The notes under the pieces were generated by a model that was not told the DNA's origin, did not search any database, and was given only the letters and a program-made list of their open reading frames with translations. The position numbers and the translations under genes are program-made. Shown here piece after piece: positions 52,371 through 61,228 of a stretch of DNA of 64,000 nt (positions are counted from its first letter, which is position 1; each line of letters begins with the position of its first letter). The DNA comes from Candidatus Bathyarchaeota archaeon (lineage in GTDB: Archaea > Thermoproteota > Bathyarchaeia > Bathyarchaeales > Bathycorpusculaceae). The stretch is taken from the NCBI GenBank assembly GCA_026014465.1, contig JAOZID010000010.1, positions 1,615,806-1,679,805 of the forward strand, given 5' to 3'.

Positions 52371-54281
52371 TTAGTTTGAAGTCTTTCTATGCTTTAGCTT
52401 CATATCTAAAATGACCTGTAATGCCATACTTGCGACAATTACTCCTGCTCCTATCCATACAAGGTATATCATTGGGCTGGTTTGCACTGTTACCGATACA
52501 GCTCTTGGCAATGTATTGTTGTCGTTTAATGTTTGCGTGAGGGATTCATAAAGTGCTTCTGTATACTCAAAATGCAAATAGACATCTCCCGAAGGGGTGC
52601 TTAAAATTGTGGGTCTTAATACTAAACCATAGTTAGGATAGAAATTGGCTAAAAGACTGCTTTGGTATGTTTCTCCCAGATACTGAATTGTAATGTCGCT
52701 GCGTATTGTCGAATATTCTGGCACGCTAGCAGCTATTTGTTCATTATAAACTTTGGATTCACTAATGCTTACTGTGAAATTGGAAATTTCAATTTTTACA
52801 CCTAACTCTTCTGCTGGTTTGTTTGGTGCCAAATCATTTAGCGTTTGTGTGTTCTTTGCGCCTGCACTGACAAAAACACCGATGAGCAGCACAATTATTC
52901 CCAAGTAAACAAGACTATGCCCAAATTGTCTGCTTGATTTCTTAATGGACACTTTGATGAGCTTGTAGACGACTGCTAAAAAAGCCACGCAAAGCAAGGG
53001 TAAACTTAGCGTTGCAAGGGGATTTATGTCTGGAAACTGGAGTAAAACCATCAAACCGCCCACGCCCAAACTTACAAGGGCTATTAGTAAAAGTCGAATA
53101 AAGGGCGTTTTTTTATCAAAACAGCAGCCAATTATCGATGCAACTAAAACCATCACAAACGGAAATGTCCAACTATTGTATGCGAAATCCTGAAAAGCTA
53201 AACCTACAAAGCAAACCAGCGCAATAGCCATAATAGCCCAAAAACCAAGGAAACCAGATTTTGACGCCGCTTCTTTTCCTGTTTCCAGTTTGAATAACGA
53301 TTGTTTTTTAGATTTTTTCAGGTGGAAAAAGTATGAAATCATGGCAAAGGAAAAAATCATCATGATGGGTGCCACAGGGGATATGGCGTAAGAATGGACT
53401 GATTGGGTAAATCCGCCCCTTGTAAGCGCACTTAGGAAAACAAGACTTGTAAAAATTAAGAGAATCATGAATTCTTTGGTGTAGCTTGCTTTTTTGAATA
53501 GGGAACGAAAGAGGAAATATGCGGTAAGAAATAGCCATGGCAGCAAAGATGCTGTCTCCACCGGATCCCATGCCCAGTATCCTCCCCAACCCAGTACTTC
53601 GTATGCCCAAACTCCGCCTAAGGCAATTCCAACCGTTAGAAGGATCCATGCCATGTACGTTGAAAATTTGAAGAGGTTGCTGTTTTCTAGTTCTCTGCTG
53701 TTTTTCATGCTTGCTAACGTTAACGTGTATGCCAGTAGCACAAAGGCGTACGCTGCAAACACTATTGGGGGGTGGATAGCCATCCAAAACGTTTGCAGTT
53801 GCGGATTAAGTCCTCTTCCCTCTAACGGGACGGTTGCAAACTGTTCAAAGGGATTCCTGACTAAACATATTATTAAGAAAACGATTACAATCAAACTGAA
53901 GATCTGACTTGTTGTTATGTTGAATTTTTCTTTTTTTCTGTACGCTTGAAACCTAAGCGCCATGTAGAACAAACCAAGGATAAGCGTTAAGAAAAGCATT
54001 GAACCTCTAGCACCGCCCCAACTCGCGTAGATCTTAGACATAACGGGCAAACTTGAAGAACTGTACGAATAAACTTCTACAAAAGAGAAATTGTTTCCAA
54101 CAAACGCTTCTAAAAATAAGACATACGAAACAGCAATTAAAGCAAAGGTAACAACAGAGGCAAGTAACCCATAGCTTTCAAGTTTTCCATTTCTCTTTGA
54201 TAGCGCTGAAACCAAAAAGTCAGAGACTAACAGCACAGCAGCAACAACTAGAAAAACAGTTCCAAACTCCAATAGGTTCAC
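52371..54281 (-). CDS. ccmF: CcmF-type cytochrome c haem lyase
   Basis: 636 residues, about 15 membrane helices. GRGLNPQLQTFWMAIHPPIVF (about 155) and the WWD-type tryptophan-rich loop GWGGYWAWDPVETASLLPW (about 230) are diagnostic of CcmF/CcsA haem-handling proteins. A C-terminal extracytoplasmic beta domain (about 480-600) precedes the last helix. It ligates haem to CxxCH cytochromes, as needed for the tri-haem protein of the adjacent operon. It lies on the same strand as the oxidase operon but about 0.6 kb upstream of ccoN, separated by the small divergent gene. No other Ccm gene is in the window. Confidence 0.85.
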   Translation of the reverse strand: MNLLEFGTVFLVVAAVLLVSDFLVSALSKRNGKLESYGLLASVVTFALIAVSYVLFLEAFVGNNFSFVEVYSYSSSSLPVMSKIYASWGGARGSMLFLTLILGLFYMALRFQAYRKKEKFNITTSQIFSLIVIVFLIICLVRNPFEQFATVPLEGRGLNPQLQTFWMAIHPPIVFAAYAFVLLAYTLTLASMKNSRELENSNLFKFSTYMAWILLTVGIALGGVWAYEVLGWGGYWAWDPVETASLLPWLFLTAYFLFRSLFKKASYTKEFMILLIFTSLVFLSALTRGGFTQSVHSYAISPVAPIMMIFSFAMISYFFHLKKSKKQSLFKLETGKEAASKSGFLGFWAIMAIALVCFVGLAFQDFAYNSWTFPFVMVLVASIIGCCFDKKTPFIRLLLIALVSLGVGGLMVLLQFPDINPLATLSLPLLCVAFLAVVYKLIKVSIKKSSRQFGHSLVYLGIIVLLIGVFVSAGAKNTQTLNDLAPNKPAEELGVKIEISNFTVSISESKVYNEQIAASVPEYSTIRSDITIQYLGETYQSSLLANFYPNYGLVLRPTILSTPSGDVYLHFEYTEALYESLTQTLNDNNTLPRAVSVTVQTSPMIYLVWIGAGVIVASMALQVILDMKLKHRKTSN

Positions 54282-54482
54282 GCTTCAGAATATTCCCTTT
54301 GATTTTACTATTTAAGACTAATGTAAGCCTACCCCTTGGACTAAATTAGCTTTGAAGCATCAAAGAAACATGCTCAGGAAAAAGCAAAAATGCGTCTGCA
54401 ACTGAAAAAGTCTGCGACTTCAACGGTGAAAGCCTTCAGAAAAACGCGGATAAAACCGTAAAAACCATGTGGGGATCAACTG

Positions 54483-54560
54483 TGGCGGGCGGGGAGGGAT
54501 TTGAACCCTCGACCCCCAACTTAGGAGGCTGGTGCTCTATCCGTGCTGAGCTACTCGCCC
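54483..54560 (-). tRNA. tRNA-Arg (CCT)
   Basis: Minus strand. D arm GCTC/GAGC, anticodon stem CCAGC/GTTGG with loop CTCCTAA (anticodon CCT), T arm GAGGG-TTCAAAT-CCCTC, discriminator G, encoded CCA. The acceptor stem GGGCGAG/CCCGCCC has an A-C mismatch at pair 6-67. No intron. Confidence 0.93.
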
Positions 54561-54746
54561 TGTGTGTTAGCCTTTTGTAAGTGTGGATTAGCCTTTTAAA
54601 ACTCTTCTAGTGTGGAGGGCTTTTTGGGTGTTGGGGGTTTTGGGTTTGTTAGGTGTTGTGTAAAGTGTGTGCGGTGGGTTATCTGTTCGTATGTACTGCT
54701 GCTTTGACGGGTGGGTTTGTTGAAGAAAAAGAAGGTGGGTTTGGGT

Positions 54747-56054
54747 TTATGTTGGTGTTTTGTGGCGTTTTTTGATGGCTGTGGTGAGTAGTAGTGCTGC
54801 TAAGCAGGCGGCTAATGCTCCCGCTATGCCTAGGCTGTATTCGGGTACAACCAGTAAGCTGTCGGGTGTGGTTTTTATTAGCCAGTAATCGTAGCTGCCT
54901 TCGCCGTATGATTGTGTGTGTCCTGCTAGTGCGTATGCGCCATCGCTGGTTTCAATTATGCAGTATGCTCTGTCATGGTATCTTCCGCCGTATGATTGGT
55001 TCCATTGAGGATTGCCTGCAGCGTCAACTTTTACTACCCAAAAATCAGTTCGTCCTGCACTAAACGATTCAGTGCTGCCTGCTAGTGCGTATCCGCCGTC
55101 GCTGGTAGAAATAATACACACCGCTTCATCAACCTTGGCTCCACCATACGTTTGGTTCCACTGCATTTCTCCTGCTGCATTTATCTTTACAAGCCAAAAA
55201 TCGTCATTGCTTCTCCCTGCTAATGCGTATCCTTTGTCGTTTGTTTGGGTAGCGCAGTATCCTAAATCGATGTTTGCCGTGCCGTATGTTTGGTTCCACT
55301 GCATGTTTCCTGCAATGTCTGTCTTTACCGCCCAGACATCAATTGATCCTTCTCCATATGATTCGGTGCTGCCAACAAGCATGTAGCCGTTATCACTAGT
55401 CTGAATAATGCCGTATGCATTATCCGCGTTTGCCCCGCCATAAGTTTGATTCCATAACTCATGACCAACTGCATCTGTTTTTATAAACCAGTAATCGTAG
55501 CTGTCCGCGCCATACGAAAGCGTACTGCCCGCCAGTGCGTACCCGCCATCCATTGTTTGAATTACGCCACGCACTTCATCCCAGTTTCCCCCATCGTATG
55601 TTTGGTTCCATTGCATGACTCCGTTAGCGTCTGTTTTCACAAGCCATGCATCTACACCTGCTATGCCTGCTAATGCATATCCTCCATCGCTGGTCTGAAT
55701 AATGCAGTATGCAAAATCCTGGTATTGCATATTGTATGTTTGGTTCCATTGCATGACTCCGTTAGCGTCTGTTTTCACAAGCCAAAAATCTGTGCCGTGT
55801 CCACCTTTCTTCATGGAGCCTGCTAGTGCGTATCCGCCGTCGCTGGTTTGAATGGCGCAATAGCAATCGTCTTGGTCTGTTCCGCCATACGTTTGGCTCC
55901 AATTAGTTGCTGGGGCTTCGGCTGCAACTGCATACCCAATTCCTGTAGCTAAAAACACTCCAGAAAGCATCAGTCCAACTAGAACTGCCGCCCTAAATTG
56001 TTTATCAATAGATGCGAAATCCTTGGATTTACCTATTAAACCCTGTCTCTTCAC
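54747..56054 (-). CDS. Secreted repeat protein (WNQTYGG beta-propeller-like), membrane-anchored
   Basis: 435 residues. A signal/anchor segment (about 25-46) is followed by about seven repeats of roughly 50 residues, each with WNQTYGG, a IIQTSDGGYALAGST-like strand and DFWLVKTDANG-like strand. This is probably a beta-propeller. The C-terminus has VPEYSLGIAGALAA, a membrane helix and KKRHK. It is a surface protein of unknown ligand. The GTG start at 56054 has GAGGAG about 8 bases upstream. Confidence 0.78.
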   Translation of the reverse strand: MKRQGLIGKSKDFASIDKQFRAAVLVGLMLSGVFLATGIGYAVAAEAPATNWSQTYGGTDQDDCYCAIQTSDGGYALAGSMKKGGHGTDFWLVKTDANGVMQWNQTYNMQYQDFAYCIIQTSDGGYALAGIAGVDAWLVKTDANGVMQWNQTYDGGNWDEVRGVIQTMDGGYALAGSTLSYGADSYDYWFIKTDAVGHELWNQTYGGANADNAYGIIQTSDNGYMLVGSTESYGEGSIDVWAVKTDIAGNMQWNQTYGTANIDLGYCATQTNDKGYALAGRSNDDFWLVKINAAGEMQWNQTYGGAKVDEAVCIISTSDGGYALAGSTESFSAGRTDFWVVKVDAAGNPQWNQSYGGRYHDRAYCIIETSDGAYALAGHTQSYGEGSYDYWLIKTTPDSLLVVPEYSLGIAGALAACLAALLLTTAIKKRHKTPT

Positions 56055-56313
56055 GCCTTTTCTCCTCTCAAACTTAATGACTTAACTATCACAAACCTAA
56101 TAAAACTTACACCCTCCGCAAAACTTGCTTTCAAAACCCCTGCCAAAGATGCTATGCAAAACTTAATTTTCCCGTGCATCTCGCACCAAGCTACGGCTGA
56201 ACACAAACAACGCCACAGCCTGCTAAAGAATTTCCTTCTCAAAAAAGCTTCTTTGCTTTTTGATTTTGCTGGTTAAGGCAAAAGATGACTTGGTTGAATG
56301 TTTGTGACGATGG

Positions 56314-56553
56314 TTATGCTGTTTGTTCGTAGTCGGAGATTTCTTTTATTGTTTGGGTTTTTAGTCCGCTGTTTTGTAGGCTGTTTTTTATTCTGTGGGT
56401 GTATGATTTGTGGGCTCCCCAAGAGATTTCCCAGGTGCCTGCTGCTCCTGCGCAGGATATGATTTCTATGTGGGTTTCGTTTGGGTTGATTTCTTTGAGG
56501 ATTATCAAGACGGCGGCGTTGCTGTTTGACCTGATAAAGTATGTTTCTCCCAA
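56314..56553 (-). CDS. Small unknown protein, possibly truncated or frameshifted
   Basis: 79 codons from a TTG. The sequence (VLIILKEINPNETHIEIIS, GTWEISWGAHKSYTHRI) looks like a real alpha/beta protein. The same frame stays protein-like for about 29 codons upstream (RVLSKYFGN..., TPTGRTAVVLGETYF) to a TGA but has no start codon, while another frame offers a TTG at 56644 with a TATA-like ATTATATGC just ahead. Either a frameshift separates start and body, or this is a decaying gene. Family not recognised. Confidence 0.45.
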   Translation of the reverse strand: MGETYFIRSNSNAAVLIILKEINPNETHIEIISCAGAAGTWEISWGAHKSYTHRIKNSLQNSGLKTQTIKEISDYEQTA

Positions 56554-56834
56554 AACAACCGCTGTGCGACCTGTTGGAGTGGTGTTGACTTGTTTGTTGT
56601 GGATGTTCCCAAAGTACTTGCTTAAAACTCGAAACCCTGCTCAAATGAACCTGACACTTTACAAAGCATATAATGCGCTGCCATTTGTTTTCTCACTGAG
56701 AATACTCTACATAGTTTGTCAAAGAAAAACAAGGTGGTGTGTAGCTGGTTTTTTTGTTTGGGTTGGTTGGTTTTGTCTTTTTGCGTAAAGTTTAAAACTG
56801 TACTCGTTGACGTAAGTCGCTGGTGTTACTCTGG

Positions 56835-57539
56835 ATGAATCGTAATGTGGCTTTAGCGGTTTTGGCTTTGTTTGTTTTGTGTTCTTCCGCGTTTTTCTCG
56901 TGCACGGTTGCGGCTGAACCTTCTGTGGGTGTTGCGCGCGGTGACTTTTTCACTTACGACTTCTCCGCATATTTTAACACTAACAACTCCGAGATTCCCG
57001 TGCCTGGTCCTTTAGTGCGTGATAACCAAACCCAATGGCTCAGGTACACCGTGACCTCCGTAGACAACTTCACAGTAACATACGCCATAACCCAGCATTT
57101 GGATAACGGCACCGAATTCACAACAACAAACCAGCAGGCTGATCTAGCAACAGGCGAAGGCGGATTCCCCTTCCTTGTAACCGACCTAAACGCCAACGAC
57201 TTTCTCTACCCAGACAGTACCTACTCGCCCATAGTTAATGAAACCCTAACCCGCAGTTATTCGCAAGGCACCCGAGAAATCAACCACGCCGCCTGGAACG
57301 AAACCGACTACGTCGACCTGTACTTTGACAAGGCAACTGGAGTACCCGTTGAATTCCACGTAACCTTTATTGTCAGCGCCGAAAGCCAAGCCCAATACTC
57401 CTACATACTAACCGACTCCAGCCTATGGACAATCCCCGAACTCACCCCCCTAACCGTGGCACTCATAGCCGCAGCAACCCTAACAACAGCCCTCTTCTAC
57501 AAAAAACACCAAACCAAAAACCAAACCCGCCCCACCTGA
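56835..57539 (+). CDS. Secreted protein with C-terminal membrane anchor, unknown
   Basis: About 234 residues. A signal peptide (LAVLALFVLCSSAFFSCTVAA) is followed by a beta-rich extracellular domain with several N-glycosylation-type sites and a C-terminal anchor (TPLTVALIAAATLTTALFYKKHQ). No family recognised. ATG at 56835; an in-frame GTG lies at 56823. A TATA-like AGTTTAAAAC sits near 56789. Confidence 0.65.
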   Translation: MNRNVALAVLALFVLCSSAFFSCTVAAEPSVGVARGDFFTYDFSAYFNTNNSEIPVPGPLVRDNQTQWLRYTVTSVDNFTVTYAITQHLDNGTEFTTTNQQADLATGEGGFPFLVTDLNANDFLYPDSTYSPIVNETLTRSYSQGTREINHAAWNETDYVDLYFDKATGVPVEFHVTFIVSAESQAQYSYILTDSSLWTIPELTPLTVALIAAATLTTALFYKKHQTKNQTRPT

Positions 57540-57670
57540 GCCGCAAAAAACCCTGCGCCTCTACGCCCAACCTCCACTGAATCAAATTTCTGCACTTCCC
57601 CTATTTTCACTTCATTTTTAACGGCAAAAACCTTAAACAACACCGCACCATCCAACTATGGATAGTCGGT

Positions 57671-57787
57671 GCCGGGGTACCCGAGCCAGGTCTAAATAGG
57701 CGGCCAAAACGCCCCCTAGGACAAGGGGGAGGACTTAAGATCCTCTGGTTCAGGCCTTCGTGGGTTCAAGTCCCACCCCCGGCACCA
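57671..57787 (+). tRNA. tRNA-Leu (TAA) with apparent non-canonical intron
   Basis: Acceptor GCCGGGG/CCCCGGC, anticodon stem GAGGA/TCCTC with loop CTTAAGA (anticodon TAA), long variable arm, T arm GTGGG-TTCAAGT-CCCAC, discriminator A and encoded CCA. Between D loop and anticodon stem are about 26-28 extra bases. Removing 57697-57724 restores a D arm CCC-GAGCCAGGTCTAAA-GGG typical of archaeal tRNA-Leu, which puts an intron near position 22/23. The extra piece has internal pairing (TAGG/CCTA, GGCG/CGCC). The exact splice sites are uncertain. Confidence 0.88.
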
Positions 57788-57881
57788 GAACTTTTTGGGG
57801 TTGTTTTGTTTGGTGGTGTGTTTTTGTGGGTGCTGGTTTTCGTCTGTTTGTTAAACTGTGGTTTAGTTTTATTTGCGTAAT

Positions 57882-57890
57882 GTTTATATT
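57882..57890 (+). promoter_or_regulatory. TATA box for the structured RNA
   Basis: GTTTATATT, about 25 bases before the first bases of the structured element at about 57910. Confidence 0.5.
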
Positions 57891-57909
57891 TGTTGTTGGA
57901 TAATCCATC

Positions 57910-58090
57910 CACTGTCGACCCGTTAAAGAAACCGCCTTCAAGCCCCCAAGCAAGCGGTTTGTGGTTGACTTGCATGCCGTCCAGAGTAGATATAGCCGTG
58001 TGTCGTAGCGCCTAGCTGTTGGGGTTAAGGTCTGTCCGGTGCCAAGGCCTCAACAGCTTTGGCGTTTGACCAGTTTATGGCGCGTTTTTT
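57910..58090 (+). ncRNA. Unidentified structured non-coding RNA
   Basis: About 180 bases, no reading frame. Stem A: GTCGACC (57914-57920) with GGTTGAC (57963-57969). Stem B nested in it: AAACCGC (57929-57935) with GCGGTTT (57954-57960). Stem C: GCGCC (58008-58012) with GGCGT (58061-58065), then after a small internal loop 11 pairs between AGCTGTTGGGG (58014-58024) and 58048-58058. It has a TATA box at the right distance and ends in a T-run (58085-58090). It does not show the conserved cores of RNase P, SRP, 5S or a tRNA that I could recognise. Neither C/D nor H/ACA boxes are convincing. Confidence 0.6.
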
Positions 58091-58150
58091 GTTTGGTGTG
58101 GTTTCTTGGGGTTTGTTGATGTTTGGTTGAACGTGTTTTTTGGGGACTGT

Positions 58151-58159
58151 TTTTATACG
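58151..58159 (+). promoter_or_regulatory. TATA box for the zinc-ribbon gene
   Basis: TTTTATACG about 40 bases before the GTG at 58195. This separates the gene from the structured RNA upstream. Confidence 0.5.
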
Positions 58160-58194
58160 AGGTTTGTTATGGTTTGCGAAGGGAAGCACGCTAA

Positions 58195-58866
58195 GTGACA
58201 ATCATTGTTGATGATGCTGGTAGCGGTGACTTGCTTTTTGGGATAGTTATCGGCGCTTACCGCAACGAAACCCAAGAATTTAGCTACGATGTCATAGACG
58301 TAAAATTCTTTCAGCCTGACTTGTTTCGTAAAAAAGAGTACCTCTCTGAAACTTCCCGCATAGTTTTTAACCTGCTAGATAAGCTAAAGCCCGCTGAGGG
58401 TGAAGAGATTCATCTTTGTCAGGGCTACATTTTTGATGAAGCTGTTGAGGCGCTGCGCAAAATCTACGGCGAAGACCGCGTTAAACGCGTCAAAGTCGTG
58501 GGCGAACCCCAACGTGTTATTGAGGTTTCTTATCTTGATGAACTGCGCAACTTGGGTTACGAACCCTTAGCCGAACGTGAAGAGAAACGTGCAAAAAACT
58601 TTTTCCACATGCTACGCTGGCTAAAAGCAAATCCCCACATGATAAAATACGCCAAAACTGGTTGGCCCCGCTTAGCGCGGTACAGCATGTTTAAGCCTTA
58701 TCATCCAAACAGCAACATCAAACCCCGCAAGGAACCCCAGTATAAGGTTGTTTGCTCTGATTGTGGAGTTGACTGCTCAGTGCATTTCAAGCCATCTGAG
58801 GATAGACCTGTGTACTGCAAGAAATGCTGGGCGAAACGTAAAAACTCCAAAAACGGCGGCGCATAA
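58195..58866 (+). CDS. Unknown protein with N-terminal Asp-rich fold and C-terminal zinc ribbon
   Basis: 223 residues. It opens with TIIVDDAGSGDLLFGIVIGAYR, an Asp-bearing first strand reminiscent of RNase H-like folds. It ends with VVCSDCGVDCSVHFKP and RPVYCKKCWAKRK, a zinc ribbon of the CxxC-x-CxxC-type seen in RNA-associated archaeal proteins. The middle is helical and basic. Family not recognised; nucleic acid binding is inferred. It follows the structured RNA and converges with the ABC exporter. Confidence 0.65.
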   Translation: MTIIVDDAGSGDLLFGIVIGAYRNETQEFSYDVIDVKFFQPDLFRKKEYLSETSRIVFNLLDKLKPAEGEEIHLCQGYIFDEAVEALRKIYGEDRVKRVKVVGEPQRVIEVSYLDELRNLGYEPLAEREEKRAKNFFHMLRWLKANPHMIKYAKTGWPRLARYSMFKPYHPNSNIKPRKEPQYKVVCSDCGVDCSVHFKPSEDRPVYCKKCWAKRKNSKNGGA

Positions 58867-58881
58867 CCCTTTTTTGCGGGT

Positions 58882-60027
58882 TTAGTCTTCGCGCCATTTG
58901 AAGAGTTTTACTGCTGCTATGAGGATTACAACCGTTATTACAGCGACAACTGCCAGGTCGATGATGGCGCCGTCGTAGTTGCCGTAGACCATGACGTTGT
59001 TTAAGCCTTCAACGATGTAGTAGAGCGGTAGTACATGGGCGATGTTTTGTAGGTACTCGGGCATCATGCTGATGGGGAAGAACGTGCCTGACAAAAACAT
59101 CATGGGGAAAGTGACGATGTTTCCTATGATGCCTGCGGTTTCGGGGTTTTTGGTGACTGTTCCAACGAGCATGCCTAGTGATGCGAAAAGCATGGGTCCA
59201 AAGATTAGGAACGGTATGAGCCAAACAGTTAAGGTGACGTGTGCGCCAAATAGGAAGATGCCTACGCTTACCATCAGCAGAAAACTCACTATGGTCAAGA
59301 CTATGTACCAGAGGATTTTGGAGATTAGCCACTCCATCTTGGTTAGGGGCGTTAAGCTTAGCTGTTTGAAGAGCTTGGTTTTCTTGTACTCCGAGGATAT
59401 GTTCACTAACGAGAACATGGGGCTAACCAGTATGGAAAAGCCGATGAGTCCCGGGATTAGGAAGTCGACGTATTCGGTTTGCTCTGTGCTGACCGTGGTG
59501 GATTGTACGCCGATTATTGCTGAGCCGTTGAAGCGTTGCAGGTTAAACAGGTTCGCAACTCCGCTAACGGTTCCACTGACAATGCCGCTTGTGCTCGCCG
59601 CAGGGTTCCCATAAACCACCACATCCACAGGTTCACCTGCCAAATACGCCTGCGAGAAGCCTTCAGGGATTATAACGCCGTCAGCTGCGGAGTTATCTGT
59701 AAGGTACTGCGTGAAATTCTTCTCTAACCCTACGAGTTCTATGCGAATTGGCCACGACTCACTTGCTTGTGTGCCGTCGGGCAAGGTGCCGTTGAGTGCA
59801 TTTACAAACTGCGTAGCAATATCCATCTGTGGAGCAGCAAATGGTCCTGTATCTTGGTTTTGTGCGTAGACCACTGTGGAACCTGATGAGTCGCCTGAAA
59901 AGATGGCGCCAAAAATCAAGATAAGAATCACGGGGAAAACTAGTCCAAAGAATAGTCCAAATTTGTTTCGCAGGTATCCTCGGCTGAAAACTTTGAAATC
60001 TGATACAATTCTTCTTGCGCTAACCAT
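58882..60027 (-). CDS. ABC-2 type exporter permease
   Basis: 381 residues. One N-terminal helix, a large extracytoplasmic domain (about 45-190) and five C-terminal helices with GTFFPISMMPEYLQNIAHVLPLYYIVEGL, the ABC-2 signature. It pairs with the ATPase gene located 14 bases upstream. Substrate unknown (drug, lipid or polymer export). Confidence 0.87.
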   Translation of the reverse strand: MVSARRIVSDFKVFSRGYLRNKFGLFFGLVFPVILILIFGAIFSGDSSGSTVVYAQNQDTGPFAAPQMDIATQFVNALNGTLPDGTQASESWPIRIELVGLEKNFTQYLTDNSAADGVIIPEGFSQAYLAGEPVDVVVYGNPAASTSGIVSGTVSGVANLFNLQRFNGSAIIGVQSTTVSTEQTEYVDFLIPGLIGFSILVSPMFSLVNISSEYKKTKLFKQLSLTPLTKMEWLISKILWYIVLTIVSFLLMVSVGIFLFGAHVTLTVWLIPFLIFGPMLFASLGMLVGTVTKNPETAGIIGNIVTFPMMFLSGTFFPISMMPEYLQNIAHVLPLYYIVEGLNNVMVYGNYDGAIIDLAVVAVITVVILIAAVKLFKWRED

Positions 60028-60041
60028 TCCTTTTCATGCTC

Positions 60042-60983
60042 CTACTGCTGTTTTGCTCCCTTGATTATGATTTCGCCGTGTTCGTCTACCCTGCCGCTTA
60101 CCAGTTTGATGAAGACATCGTCTAGGCTGTCGCGGCGGGTTTGGATTTCTCCCCACTCCAGTTTTGACTGCTCGGCGGCTGCCAGCGCGGCTAAGGCATC
60201 GATTCTTTTCTTTAGGGGTATGCTAATTATGCCTTCGCAGTAATCCAGAGTGAGTTCTGTGTTGTTTTTGATGTAGCTGGCTAGTTTTTGGTTGCCCCGT
60301 ATTTCTAGGCGTTCTCCTGAGCCGTGTTGCTGGATGATTTCGTCTACGGTTCCCATGGCGGCGATGCGTCCGTGGTTCATGATGGCAACCCTGTCTGAGA
60401 GCTGCTCTGCCTCATCGAGATAGTGCGTAGTTAAGATGATGGTTTTGCCTTTTTCCTGCAAACCCTTAATGACTTCCCATATTGCTCTTCGCGCGTTCGG
60501 GTCAAGCCCCGTTGTAGGCTCATCCAAGAACAGCAAATCAGGAGAATTAACCAACGCAAGAGCCAACCCCGTCTTTTGCTTCTGCCCCCCAGAGAGGTTC
60601 TCAAACAAAACATCCGTGGATTCTTCAAGCAAAACATCTTTTAAAATCTGGTCAGGGTCAACTTTTACCCCAAACAAATCCGCATAATACAGTATGGCTT
60701 CTCTTGGGTTTATTTTCTCAAAAAACGTGAACTCTTGAGGTATAACCCCGATTTTCTTGTGCACCGCATAGCCCTGTTTCCATGGGTCTAACCCAAAAAT
60801 CTTCACTTCCCCACCGTCGCGTTTGCGCAGTCCCTCCATGATTTCTATGGTAGTGGTTTTGCCCGCGCCGTTAGGACCTAAAAGTCCGAAAACTTCGCCT
60901 TCGTTAACCGTGAAGGATATTTCGTCGACTGCTTTTATGTCGCCGTATTGCTTTTTTAGGGAGGTGACTTCGATGGGGTTCAT
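60042..60983 (-). CDS. ABC exporter ATP-binding protein
   Basis: 313 residues. Walker A GPNGAGKTTT (about 36), Q-loop VIPQE, signature NLSGGQKQKTG, Walker B LLFLDEPTTGLDP, H-loop TTHYLDE, and a C-terminal regulatory extension typical of the DrrA/NatA group. It is co-transcribed with the permease. ATG start at 60983. Confidence 0.92.
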   Translation of the reverse strand: MNPIEVTSLKKQYGDIKAVDEISFTVNEGEVFGLLGPNGAGKTTTIEIMEGLRKRDGGEVKIFGLDPWKQGYAVHKKIGVIPQEFTFFEKINPREAILYYADLFGVKVDPDQILKDVLLEESTDVLFENLSGGQKQKTGLALALVNSPDLLFLDEPTTGLDPNARRAIWEVIKGLQEKGKTIILTTHYLDEAEQLSDRVAIMNHGRIAAMGTVDEIIQQHGSGERLEIRGNQKLASYIKNNTELTLDYCEGIISIPLKKRIDALAALAAAEQSKLEWGEIQTRRDSLDDVFIKLVSGRVDEHGEIIIKGAKQQ

Positions 60984-61228
60984 TTGATTGACTTCCTGAT
61001 AAATTCGTCTTTTGGCAGCTGCTATAATTTGCTTTTGCCCACTGAGAATAGATGAAGGGGTGTATAAAACCTTGCTATCCAGTGATATGGACTACTATAT
61101 AGCGCGTTATGCCCTTTTTGAAGAAAACCCGCCTCGCCTTAAAGGTGTTTCAAAAAAAAGACACCGCAAAATTGAAAAACTTCCTTTGCCAATAACACAA
61201 ACCAACACCAAGATAATCGGGATACAAC

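Noticed and set aside
56051..56242. 63-codon minus-strand frame overlapping the propeller protein start
   Set aside because: The GTG start of the propeller gene has a good GAGGAG site of its own; this frame has no site and no protein-like features.
57910..58090. RNase P or SRP RNA as identity of the structured element
   Set aside because: The conserved RNase P core (GAGGAAAGUC, ACAGAA) and the SRP helix 8 motif are not seen; the length is also short for SRP.
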